A DNA stretch of 13,536 nt from Clostridiales bacterium UBA4696 (GTDB lineage: Bacteria; Bacillota; Clostridia; Oscillospirales; Oscillospiraceae). Positions 1 through 6,248 of this stretch are shown here, one piece after another (the first letter of the stretch is position 1; each line of letters begins with the position of its first letter). The notes beneath the pieces were generated by a model. The model was not told where the DNA came from and did no database searches. It was given only the letters and a program-made list of their open reading frames with translations. The stretch covers positions 1 to 13,536 of the forward strand of contig DHKK01000104.1 in the NCBI GenBank assembly GCA_002404795.1, read 5' to 3'. The position numbers and the translations under genes are program-made.

Positions 1-136
1 AAACATTGGTTCCAACCTGAATTCAGATGCAGAAAGCACCAAACGCGTCCAAGCGCCCCCTTTCTCCCCCTTCTTTTCCGGCAAGACGGAAAAGAAGGGG
101 CCGCCGGAGGCATCCGGCAGTTGCAAATTTGCAACA
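1..136 (-). repeat. Dispersed structured repeat, left copy (distal part)
   Basis: Read on the minus strand, this matches 13122-13257 on the plus strand. Shared blocks are a TTGCAAATTTGCAA palindrome (121-134), GCCTCCGGCGGCC, a long hairpin (arms 66-80 and 87-100), GGAGAAA...GGGCGCTTGG, and a GCATCTGAATT...AGGT...AACC...ATGTTT tail that runs into the window edge. The hairpin arms differ between the copies, but the pairing is kept: CCTTCTTTTCCG with CGGAAAAGAAGG here, CCTATCTTTTCCC with GGGAAAAGATAGG on the right. No credible protein is encoded. The outer boundary lies at or beyond base 1. Confidence 0.8.
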
Positions 137-137
137 A

Positions 138-184
138 CCTCTCAGTCTCGGCTGCGTCGAGCCAGCTTCCCTGGGAGGGGAGCC
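138..184 (-). repeat. Double-hairpin repeat module, copy a
   Basis: Read on the minus strand it starts GGCTCCCCT, forms a hairpin with AGGGAAGC (one mismatch), then a weaker second stem (CTCGG with TCGAG, one wobble), and ends GACTGAGAGG. The same plan occurs at 228-272 and 13079-13121. It joins the distal repeat body at 1-136. A 43-base spacer (185-227) with no recognised feature separates it from the next module, so the left copy has a duplicated module that the right copy lacks. Confidence 0.75.
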
Positions 185-227
185 AAGGAGTGCGCACCGC
201 CGGAAGTGCCAAGGAAATGAGTGCCGA

Positions 228-272
228 CCTCTCAGTCAGCCTGCGGCTGACAGCTCCCCTGGAAGGGGAGCC
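228..272 (-). repeat. Double-hairpin repeat module, copy b
   Basis: On the minus strand this contains two near-perfect stem-loops: GCTCCCCT-TCC-AGGGGAGC, then GTCAGCC-GCA-GGCTGAC, closed by TGAGAGG. It begins 22 bases after the stop codon of the M56 protease gene and lies in the direction of that gene's transcription, so it would be in the 3' end of its mRNA. There is no T-run, so it is not a classical Rho-independent terminator, but it could protect or end the transcript. Confidence 0.8.
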
Positions 273-294
273 TTTCTTTCCGCTGCGGCGGAGC

Positions 295-2703
295 TTATTC
301 CCCTTCCGGGGCGGTGCAGAGGTCGTGGGTCTCGATGGAGTAGAACAGGCCCACGGATGTGTCCCCTCTCTGCATGTCGATCCGCATGACCGTCCCGTCT
401 GCCACGAGATCGCGGCTCCAGACCGCGTCCGGCTCGAGCACGTCCCGGTATTGGGAAAACTCCACGAAGAAATCGGCCAGGGTCTTGTAATAGTGCGGGT
501 ACTGCCCCACGCCCCAGCCGTCGCGGTAATCTGCGCCCTCAAAGCTGCGGATCTGGTCTTCATAATCCGCCGTCATTGGCTGCTGCCAGCGTGCGTGGGC
601 CAGTTTCTGCTGCACCTGATAGCCGATCGTCTCCGGGTCGTCCGCGGGCAGGGGTGGGAACTCGACCATGTCACGTCCGCCGATCTCGATCTCCGAACCG
701 CCCGCGCCGCTGAGATGGTAGCGGTAGTTCGCCTCGTCATAGCTCGTGATGCGGTACGGCCCGCGCGGGTCGGCGTCGGAAAGCGTGTGCGTGCCCGTTT
801 CATCATAATACCGCGCACCGTCGACCAGGTACAAAGGCGCGGTGCAGCTCCACATATTCCCCACCGTGTACGGCTCGGTCACCTCTGCCCTGACCCAGCC
901 GCGCGTGTCCGCCGGGGTGTCAAACGGCGTGCATTCGACCAGATACCAGAGCTGCCCGTCCACCGTCCGCTCGGTCAGTGCCTGGACGTATTCCCCCTCC
1001 TGCAGGGGCCGGCTGTCACAGAGCTCCGCAGCGTCCGACGCGTCCTTCCGCATGGCGGTCTCCTGCGTGAGAAGAAGGCCAAGCGGGTAGGAAGGCTCCG
1101 TGGTCGGGATGGGCTCTTCCACCGCAGCCGGTTCCGCCTCCGGGGACTCGATGGTGAAGGAATGGATATACCAGTTTTCACCGTTCTTCACCAGTTTCAG
1201 AACAGCTTCACCGGAAAAGCGGCCCGCTGTGCTGCCATATAGCCGCGCATATCCCTCTTCCAAGTTTACCTCGCCGCCGGTGCAGATGAAATAGCCGGGA
1301 CTGTAGTCGCTGGTGGTGTTATAGAACGCGTCGGTGCTTGCAAGATACGTATAGCCGGAGAACGGCTCCTGCATATCCTTGAGGTCAGCTAGGTCGATGC
1401 CCGCGAAGCGCTGCAGGACGGCCTCGACCGCGGACGCAGGATACCGGTGGATGGGCAGCGGGAAATCCTCCACACGGTCGACCTGGAAGCCCCATTCAGC
1501 GTTCAGCTGCGCAAATTCCTCCTCCGAAATATCCTCCTCGCCGCATTCGCCGAAGTAGGTGAGGAACTCCTTGAGGTTCAGCTCGCGCACATCGTCATAC
1601 GTTGAGGTGAAGAAGCCGTTGACCGCGAAGTGGCCGAGCGTGTCGTCGGTCGACAACTCATAGTCGGCAAAGACCGCGTTGACCGCGTCGATCTGCTCCT
1701 GCGTGAGCGAGACGTCGGTCTTCAGGACACTTTTCAGCGCTTCCTGATGCGCCGCTTCCGGGTCTTCGCCCCTGGCCGTCAGCTCCGCGAACGAGCAGCC
1801 GGTGGCCGTCACCGTGAGCAGCAGGGCGAGAACGACGCAGAGGACGCTCGTGCGCTGCTTTCTGGTGAGGAAGACGATGCGCTCCTTGACCGGCGGGCCG
1901 GCGAGGCTCAGCGCGGCGGTCTTGCGCGGGGCCTGCGCCAGAATGGCGCGCGCGTAGGCCACGCGCTGCGCGGGCGCGAGCTTCGCGGCGACGGCCTCGT
2001 CGCACGCCAGCTCCGCGTCACGGCCGGAGATGAGTACGGCGAGCCAGACGAACGGGTTCCACCAATAAATCGTGACTGCCGCGGCGCGGCAGAACGACCA
2101 GAGCGGATCCAGATGCCGCAGGTGCGTCAGCTCGTGGCGCAGGACAAGCTCCGCCGCGTCGGTCTGCACCACGTCCTCGGTCAGATAGACCGCCGGGATC
2201 AGCCCTGCGAGGCAGGGCGAGGAAATGCTGCCCGCGGCGTAGATGCGGACGCGGCCGCGCCTGCCGAGGAAGCGGCGGCTCCTGCGCAGCCGGACGGTAA
2301 AGACCAGCCACGTAAGAAGCAGCCAGAGGCCGAGCAAGGCGCTGCCGCAGAACCAGACCACGAGGACCGGTTCGGTCACGAGCGGTATCGCTGCCGCCGG
2401 TTTCACCGTCTCCTGCGGCTGGGAGACGGGCTGCTGCACGGGCGTCTGCGGCTGCGCGGCGGCCTGCGCGGGCTGCTGCACGGCGGGCGCGGGCTGCGCC
2501 GGTGCTTCGGTCTGCTGTACCGCCGCTGTCTGCTCCGCCGGCAGAAGCGGCAGCGTGTATGCGGTCCCCGGCAGGCAGAGCTTCAGCAGCACCACCAGCC
2601 AGAGGGCGTAGATCAGCCGCTTCGGCACGCGGTTTTTGAACGCCGCGCGCACCAGCAGCACGGCCGCGATCAGTGCCGAGAGCGTCAAAGCGTCTTTCAG
2701 CAT
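295..2703 (-). CDS. M56 (BlaR1-like) membrane metalloprotease sensor
   Basis: Predicted signal-transducing zinc protease that inactivates the BlaI-like repressor encoded just upstream. About 802 residues. Membrane segments lie near 5-22, 29-48, 112-136 and 286-304. A Pro/Gln/Ala-rich loop occupies about 55-105. The zinc motif HELTH is at 190-194, and ELACDEAV (231-238) supplies the expected third-ligand region of the M56 family. The part after the last membrane segment is outside the cell. It holds a low-similarity region (305-525), an SH3-like segment (about 540-612, with the typical GxxWY and RGWV elements) and a C-terminal domain I do not recognise (690-802). There is no SxxK/KTG penicillin-binding domain, so beta-lactam sensing is unlikely. 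The start has AGGAGG (2710-2715) six bases upstream and sits one base after the blaI-like stop, so translation is probably coupled. The family call is firm; the ligand is unknown. Confidence 0.9.
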   Translation of the reverse strand: MLKDALTLSALIAAVLLVRAAFKNRVPKRLIYALWLVVLLKLCLPGTAYTLPLLPAEQTAAVQQTEAPAQPAPAVQQPAQAAAQPQTPVQQPVSQPQETVKPAAAIPLVTEPVLVVWFCGSALLGLWLLLTWLVFTVRLRRSRRFLGRRGRVRIYAAGSISSPCLAGLIPAVYLTEDVVQTDAAELVLRHELTHLRHLDPLWSFCRAAAVTIYWWNPFVWLAVLISGRDAELACDEAVAAKLAPAQRVAYARAILAQAPRKTAALSLAGPPVKERIVFLTRKQRTSVLCVVLALLLTVTATGCSFAELTARGEDPEAAHQEALKSVLKTDVSLTQEQIDAVNAVFADYELSTDDTLGHFAVNGFFTSTYDDVRELNLKEFLTYFGECGEEDISEEEFAQLNAEWGFQVDRVEDFPLPIHRYPASAVEAVLQRFAGIDLADLKDMQEPFSGYTYLASTDAFYNTTSDYSPGYFICTGGEVNLEEGYARLYGSTAGRFSGEAVLKLVKNGENWYIHSFTIESPEAEPAAVEEPIPTTEPSYPLGLLLTQETAMRKDASDAAELCDSRPLQEGEYVQALTERTVDGQLWYLVECTPFDTPADTRGWVRAEVTEPYTVGNMWSCTAPLYLVDGARYYDETGTHTLSDADPRGPYRITSYDEANYRYHLSGAGGSEIEIGGRDMVEFPPLPADDPETIGYQVQQKLAHARWQQPMTADYEDQIRSFEGADYRDGWGVGQYPHYYKTLADFFVEFSQYRDVLEPDAVWSRDLVADGTVMRIDMQRGDTSVGLFYSIETHDLCTAPEGE

Positions 2704-2704
2704 G

Positions 2705-3085
2705 TCAGTCCTCCTGCTGCTCCGCAGCGTCCAGAATGGCCTTCAGCTCCCGGATCTCCTGCTCGGACAGTGCGCCGCGGCCGACGAGCCGGGAGACCAT
2801 CAGCCCGACGCTCCCGCCGTAGACCTTCGTGAGGAACGACGCCGTCTCCTCCGGCTCGACCTCAGCGTAGGCGACGGCCGCGCTGTACTGCTGGTATTTC
2901 CCGCTCTCGTCCAGCGTGACCGCGCCCTTGGCGATCAGCCGCTTGAGCATCATAAAGACCGTCGCCTTGCTCCAGCCCGTCGTGGGCGCGAGCGCGGCGA
3001 CGAGCGCCCCCAGCGTCCGCGGCGACTGCTGCCAGAGCACCTTCATCAGCTTCCATTCCCCATCGGATAAATGCAGGTCTGCCAT
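2705..3085 (-). CDS. BlaI/MecI-family transcriptional repressor
   Basis: Small winged-helix repressor, 126 residues, the usual BlaI/MecI size. The DNA-binding domain spans about 5-70 and opens with the family signature LSDGEWKLMKVLW. The recognition helix is around WSKATVFMMLKRL (38-50). The C-terminal half (78-126) is the expected dimerisation helices. I chose ATG 3083-3085 because a perfect AAGGAGG (3094-3100) lies eight bases upstream and the protein then starts where family members usually do. An upstream in-frame ATG at 3107-3109 would add eight residues, but it lies only about five bases from the predicted transcript start. It is the first gene of an operon with the M56 protease, the usual partner that triggers BlaI cleavage. 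It probably represses its own promoter through the two AACRTTTGTYA sites upstream. Confidence 0.92.
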   Translation of the reverse strand: MADLHLSDGEWKLMKVLWQQSPRTLGALVAALAPTTGWSKATVFMMLKRLIAKGAVTLDESGKYQQYSAAVAYAEVEPEETASFLTKVYGGSVGLMVSRLVGRGALSEQEIRELKAILDAAEQQED

Positions 3086-3104
3086 ATCGTCGTCCTCCTT
3101 GGTC

Positions 3105-3115
3105 AACATTTGTTA
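3105..3115 (+). promoter_or_regulatory. Candidate BlaI operator O1
   Basis: AACATTTGTTA. It contains the half-sites AACA and TGTT around a two-base centre, resembling the ACAnnTGT core of known BlaI/MecI operators. It covers the predicted transcription start of the blaI-like gene. A near-identical copy (9 of 11 bases, both changes transitions) lies exactly 33 bases away, about three helical turns. Assignment to this BlaI is inference. Confidence 0.5.
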
Positions 3116-3120
3116 TCCTC

Positions 3121-3149
3121 AGCGTACCACACAGATAAACGTTTGTCAA
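3121..3149 (-). promoter_or_regulatory. Promoter of the blaI-M56 operon
   Basis: On the minus strand: a perfect -35 TTGACA (3144-3149), a 17-base spacer, and -10 TACGCT (3121-3126) preceded by an extended TG. The predicted start near 3114 leaves room for the AAGGAGG at 3094-3100. The -35 is overlapped by candidate operator O2 and the start by O1, as expected for autorepression. Confidence 0.7.
3138..3148 (+). promoter_or_regulatory. Candidate BlaI operator O2
   Basis: AACGTTTGTCA, the second copy of AACRTTTGTYA, inside the imperfect palindrome GATAAACGTTTGTC (3134-3147). It overlaps the -35 elements of both divergent promoters, so a bound repressor would block transcription in both directions. 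Confidence 0.5.
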
Positions 3150-3170
3150 CCCCTTATCTTTTGCTATGCT
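3143..3170 (+). promoter_or_regulatory. Promoter P1 of the DUF5058-M20 operon
   Basis: TTGTCA (3143-3148), a 16-base spacer, then TATGCT (3165-3170) with an extended TG at 3162-3163. Its -35 is the other strand of the blaI -35, so the two promoters stand back to back and share core bases. The predicted start is near 3177. Confidence 0.5.
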
Positions 3171-3184
3171 TTCCTTCAAAAAAG

Positions 3185-3193
3185 TGCTATACT
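3185..3193 (+). promoter_or_regulatory. Promoter P2 of the DUF5058-M20 operon (extended -10)
   Basis: TGCTATACT is an extended -10 without a clear -35. It lies 33 bases before the start codon. The same nine bases occur at both promoters in 11725-11762. P2 would lie downstream of the candidate operators, so it could give a basal level when P1 is repressed. Confidence 0.5.
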
Positions 3194-3226
3194 GGGCGCA
3201 GAAGGAAAAGAAAGGGGAAATTCGCC

Positions 3227-3979
3227 ATGTCAATCTTATCGCAGCTGAACAGCCCGGCGATGTATGCAATCTGCGGCGGGATCGTCGCCTTCGTCGCGCT
3301 GATCTGCATCGTATTTCTCATCCGCGCGTGGAGGGCCGGTCTTGCCATCGGGATGGACCGGACAAAGATGAAGCGCGTGATCGTCTCGAGCGCGACGTTT
3401 TCGGCGCTGCCGAGCGTCGGGATCCTGCTGGGCGTGATCGCGCTGTCCGGCAGTCTCGGCACGCCGTGGCCGTGGCTGCGGCTGTCGGTCATCGGGGCGC
3501 TGCACTATGAGACGCAGGTCGCGCAGGCCGCGGCCGAGCAGGTCGGCATGAAGAGCCTGTCTGCCGCCGAGATGACGCCCGCGGGCTTTGCGACCATCGC
3601 GCTGCTCATGAGCCTGTGCATCATCTGGGGCATCGTGCTTTCGATCCTGTTCAACAAGCGCTATACGAAAAAGCTCTCCGCCAGCCCTGCGGGCGGAAAG
3701 ACGGCGGCGGGCTTCGGCGATCTTGCCATGACGGCGATGTTCATCGGCCTTGTGAGCGCGTATATCGGCAGCTATCTCGGCGGCTTTATCTCCGCGAACG
3801 GCCGGTTCACCTTCTCCGGCGACTGGACGCCGCTGGCCGTGGCGGCCGTCTCGGCGGGCGTGATGGCGCTGTTTGTGTATCTGGCGGAGAAAAAGCACGT
3901 CACATGGGTCGAAAATTTCTCGATCGCGGGCAGCATGCTCGCCGGCATGGCGGCCGCCGTGCTGATCGGGCTGGTGTAA
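3227..3979 (+). CDS. DUF5058-family multi-pass membrane protein
   Basis: 250 residues with about six membrane segments (near 12-34, 52-74, 118-142, 166-189, 201-220 and 230-249). The pattern matches the DUF5058 family as I know it: an N-terminal PAMYAICGGIV segment, then a GILLGVIALS helix followed by PWPWLRLSVIGALHYE (80-95), the most family-like block. The function of the family is not established. No nucleotide-binding motif, heme ligand pattern or protease motif is visible, so a channel, a transporter subunit or a membrane scaffold are all possible. ATG 3227 is chosen because GGGG (3214-3217) precedes it by nine bases and the upstream frame overlaps the promoters. The gene is first in an operon with another membrane protein (13-base gap with AAGGAGG) and an M20 peptidase, which suggests a joint transport and hydrolysis role. 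Confidence 0.85.
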   Translation: MSILSQLNSPAMYAICGGIVAFVALICIVFLIRAWRAGLAIGMDRTKMKRVIVSSATFSALPSVGILLGVIALSGSLGTPWPWLRLSVIGALHYETQVAQAAAEQVGMKSLSAAEMTPAGFATIALLMSLCIIWGIVLSILFNKRYTKKLSASPAGGKTAAGFGDLAMTAMFIGLVSAYIGSYLGGFISANGRFTFSGDWTPLAVAAVSAGVMALFVYLAEKKHVTWVENFSIAGSMLAGMAAAVLIGLV

Positions 3980-3992
3980 GGAGGGCAAGGCT

Positions 3993-4685
3993 ATGGAACA
4001 AAAGCAGAAGGACGCTCTCTGGGCGCAGTACACGAAGCAGACGCACCGGCTGGGCCGGGTGCTGAGTCTGATCACGGTCGCGCTGCTGCTGGGCGCGCCG
4101 TTCGCCATCGGAGCGCTGCTCGGCGCATATCCGGATCTCGGCGCGACGGCGCGGGGATTTTTGTCCGTGGGTCTGGTGTGGACCGTCAGCAGCGTGGCGG
4201 AATTTCTGATCTACACGCCGATGCTGGGCGCGGGCGGCGGCTATCTGGCGTTCATCACCGGCAATCTCATCAACATGAAGATCCCCTGCGCGGTGAATGC
4301 CCGCGATCTGGCGGGCGTCAGGACCGGCACGCCGGAAAACGAGATCGTCTCCACGCTCTCGATCGCCACGTCGTCTCTCGTGACGATCGTCATTCTGGCG
4401 CTCGGCGTGCTCGCGCTCGTGCCGCTGCAGCCGGTTTTGCAGTCGCCCGCACTGCAGCCCGCGTTTGCCAACGTCGTCCCGGCGCTGTTCGGCGCGATGG
4501 CGTATCAGTATTACCGGAAAAACATCGTCGTGGCCATTGCGCCGCTCGTGGTGATGAGCGTGCTCTTTACGCTCGTGCCGGGGCTGATCTCGTCCACCAG
4601 CTTTATGATCATCCCCTCGGGCGCGCTGGCCATCGGGATCGCGTACACCATTTATAAAAAGAAGAAACAGGAGGCGCAGGCATGA
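3993..4685 (+). CDS. Unnamed multi-pass membrane protein, partner of DUF5058
   Basis: 230 residues with about six membrane segments (near 22-46, 54-75, 120-144, 157-172, 178-198 and 203-221), a charged N-terminus and a KKKKQ tail expected in the cytoplasm. The strongest motif-like part is a glycine-rich stretch, PMLGAGGGYLAFITGNLIN (76-94), followed by KIPCAVNARDLAGV in a soluble loop. It looks more like a substrate path or re-entrant loop than a simple anchor. I do not recognise a named family. AAGGAGG (3978-3984) overlaps the upstream stop codon, and the last codon overlaps the next gene by four bases (ATGA), so the three products are probably made in fixed ratio. A two-subunit transporter with DUF5058 is the natural inference, but it is unproven. 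Confidence 0.85.
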   Translation: MEQKQKDALWAQYTKQTHRLGRVLSLITVALLLGAPFAIGALLGAYPDLGATARGFLSVGLVWTVSSVAEFLIYTPMLGAGGGYLAFITGNLINMKIPCAVNARDLAGVRTGTPENEIVSTLSIATSSLVTIVILALGVLALVPLQPVLQSPALQPAFANVVPALFGAMAYQYYRKNIVVAIAPLVVMSVLFTLVPGLISSTSFMIIPSGALAIGIAYTIYKKKKQEAQA

Positions 4686-6115
4686 AATATCTGTTGATCC
4701 TGCCGGGCGTTCTGGTGCTGCTGGTGCTGATCGCCGTCGTCCGGACGCTCGTTTCTCCGCGGAAGACCTCCGGCTATCAGCCGCCGCAGGCCGATGAGGC
4801 CGAAGCGCTGCGGCTGGCCGGGAAGCTCTCTAAAATGATCCAGGTCGACACGACCTCCCACACAGGCGGCGACGACCCGGCGCGCTTCCGCGCGTTCCAC
4901 AAAACGCTCGCGGAGCTGTTCCCGCGGGTCTTTTCCCAGCTGGAGAAGACGGAGATCGACGGGAATCTGCTGTTTTACTGGAAGGGCCGGTCGCAGGAGA
5001 GGCCGATCCTGCTCATGAGCCATCAGGACGTAGTCCCGGCAGAGGGCGCATGGAGCCACGCGCCGTTTTCCGGCGACATCGCGGACGGCAAGGTCTGGGG
5101 CCGCGGCGCTTCGGACACGAAATGCTCCGTCATGGCCTTTTTTGAGGCGGCCGAGCAACTGCTGGCCGAGGGCTATACGCCGCCCACGGACGTGTATCTC
5201 GCCTCGTCGTGCACGGAGGAATGGGCGGGCGACGGCGCGCCGAAGCTGGTAGCTGAGCTGCAGCGGCGGGGCGTGGAGCTGTTTCTCGTCTGCGACGAGG
5301 GCGGCGCGATCATCTCCGAGCCCATCGGCGGCATCCCCGGCAACTTCGCCATGGTCGGCGTGTTTTAAAAGGGCAAGGCCGACGTGAAATTCACGGCGAA
5401 GTCCACCGGCGGCCACGCCAGCGCGCCGGGAAGGCACACGCCCATCGCGCGGCTGGCCGCGTTTGTCACGGAGGTCGAGACGCACAGCCCGTTCAAAAAG
5501 AAGCTCCTGCCGGAGGTCGCAGCCATGTTCCGGACGCTCGCGCCCTATGCCAGCTCGTTCGGCCTGCGGCTGCTGCTGGGCAATCTGTGGCTGTTCGCGC
5601 CGCTGCTCAAGCTCGTGCTGCCCGCCGTCAGCGCGCAGGCGGGCGCGATGCTGCGGACCACCATCGCGTTTACCACGCAGTCCGGCTCCGACGCCTACAA
5701 CGTCATCCCGCAGGAGGCAACGCTGGGCGCCAACATGCGCTTTATCCCCCATCAGGGCGAACAGGAAAGTCTCGCCATCATCCAAACGCTTGCCGAAAAG
5801 CACAGGCTTTCGACCGAGGTGCTCCACGCGAATGATTTTACGCCCCCGGTCGATATCCACGGCGAAGCGTTTACGCTCTTTACGCGCGTCATCGGCGAGA
5901 CCTTCCCGGGCCTTGCCGCGAGCCCGTATATCATGACCGGCGCGACCGACGCGCAGTTCTACCAGCCCATCTGCAAAAGCTGCATCCGCTTCGCGCCCGT
6001 GATCTACGGCCCGGAGCAGATGCGGGGCATGCACGGGCTCAACGAAAATATCGAATACCGCTGCCTGCCCGGCGCGGTGCGGTTCTATCAGAACCTCATC
6101 CGGGCAGAAAAGTAA
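4682..6115 (+). pseudogene. Membrane-anchored M20 metallopeptidase with in-frame stop
   Basis: Homologue of di-zinc M20 carboxypeptidases of the CPS1/PM20D1 type, which cleave peptide or N-acyl amide bonds. Residues 4-24 form a membrane anchor. Metal and catalytic residues are present: H114 and D116 (SHQDVVP), D145 (GRGASDTK), E179-E180 (CTEEWAG), D205 (CDEGG), and a last histidine near 451 (GMHGLNEN). TAA at 5366-5368 stops the frame at codon 229, exactly where the lid domain (KGKADVKFTAKSTGGHAS) begins. The reading frame is otherwise intact for 478 codons, so one base change (probably GAA to TAA) explains it. The first part alone lacks the lid and the last histidine. GTG 5384, 15 bases after the stop with a weak AAGG, could restart the second half. 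A recent nonsense mutation or a sequencing error are both possible. AGGAGG (4669-4674) and an ATGA overlap link it to the upstream gene. Confidence 0.85.
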
Positions 6116-6121
6116 GTTATT

Positions 6122-6159
6122 CCCGGACGCGCTGCGGCGCGTCCGGGCGTTTTATTTTT
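6122..6159 (+). terminator. Rho-independent terminator after the M20 gene
   Basis: A perfect 11-base stem CCCGGACGCGC/GCGCGTCCGGG (6122-6132 and 6137-6147) with a four-base loop, followed by a T-rich run (6150-6159). It starts seven bases after the peptidase stop codon and ends the DUF5058 operon. Confidence 0.9.
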
Positions 6160-6164
6160 CCTGC

Positions 6165-6193
6165 TTGACGCGCAGGGGGAAAGGCTCTATAAT
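6165..6193 (+). promoter_or_regulatory. Promoter of the MATE gene
   Basis: TTGACG (6165-6170), a 17-base spacer and a perfect TATAAT (6188-6193). It starts five bases after the terminator's T-run, so the MATE gene is transcribed on its own. This is the closest match to the vegetative consensus in the window. It leaves a leader of about 50 bases, and no riboswitch-like structure was recognised in it. Confidence 0.8.
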
Positions 6194-6248
6194 AGGGAAG
6201 CTTTTCGGACTTTTTCAACTTTACGACGCAAAAAGAGGATCGATTTTC

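Noticed and set aside
121..2832. Long open frames on the plus strand across the M56/BlaI genes
   Set aside because: They mirror a minus-strand gene with clear M56 motifs. Their products are Arg/Gly-rich with no domain signature, as expected for antisense frames in GC-rich DNA.
295..3085. Beta-lactam resistance regulatory system
   Set aside because: The sensor lacks a penicillin-binding domain and no beta-lactamase or PBP gene is nearby. BlaI/M56 pairs in Clostridia often have other roles.
3086..3109. Upstream ATG (3107-3109) as start of the BlaI-like gene
   Set aside because: It lies about five bases from the predicted transcript start, while ATG 3083-3085 has a perfect AAGGAGG at the right distance and the usual family N-terminus.
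5366..5368. Recoding of TAA as an amino acid in the M20 gene
   Set aside because: TAA is not a selenocysteine or pyrrolysine codon, every other gene here ends normally on TAA, TGA or TAG, and a simple nonsense change explains it.
4652..6034. Long minus-strand frame across the M20 gene, open through the TAA
   Set aside because: The product is Arg/His/Gln-rich without motifs, while the plus strand shows all M20 catalytic residues.
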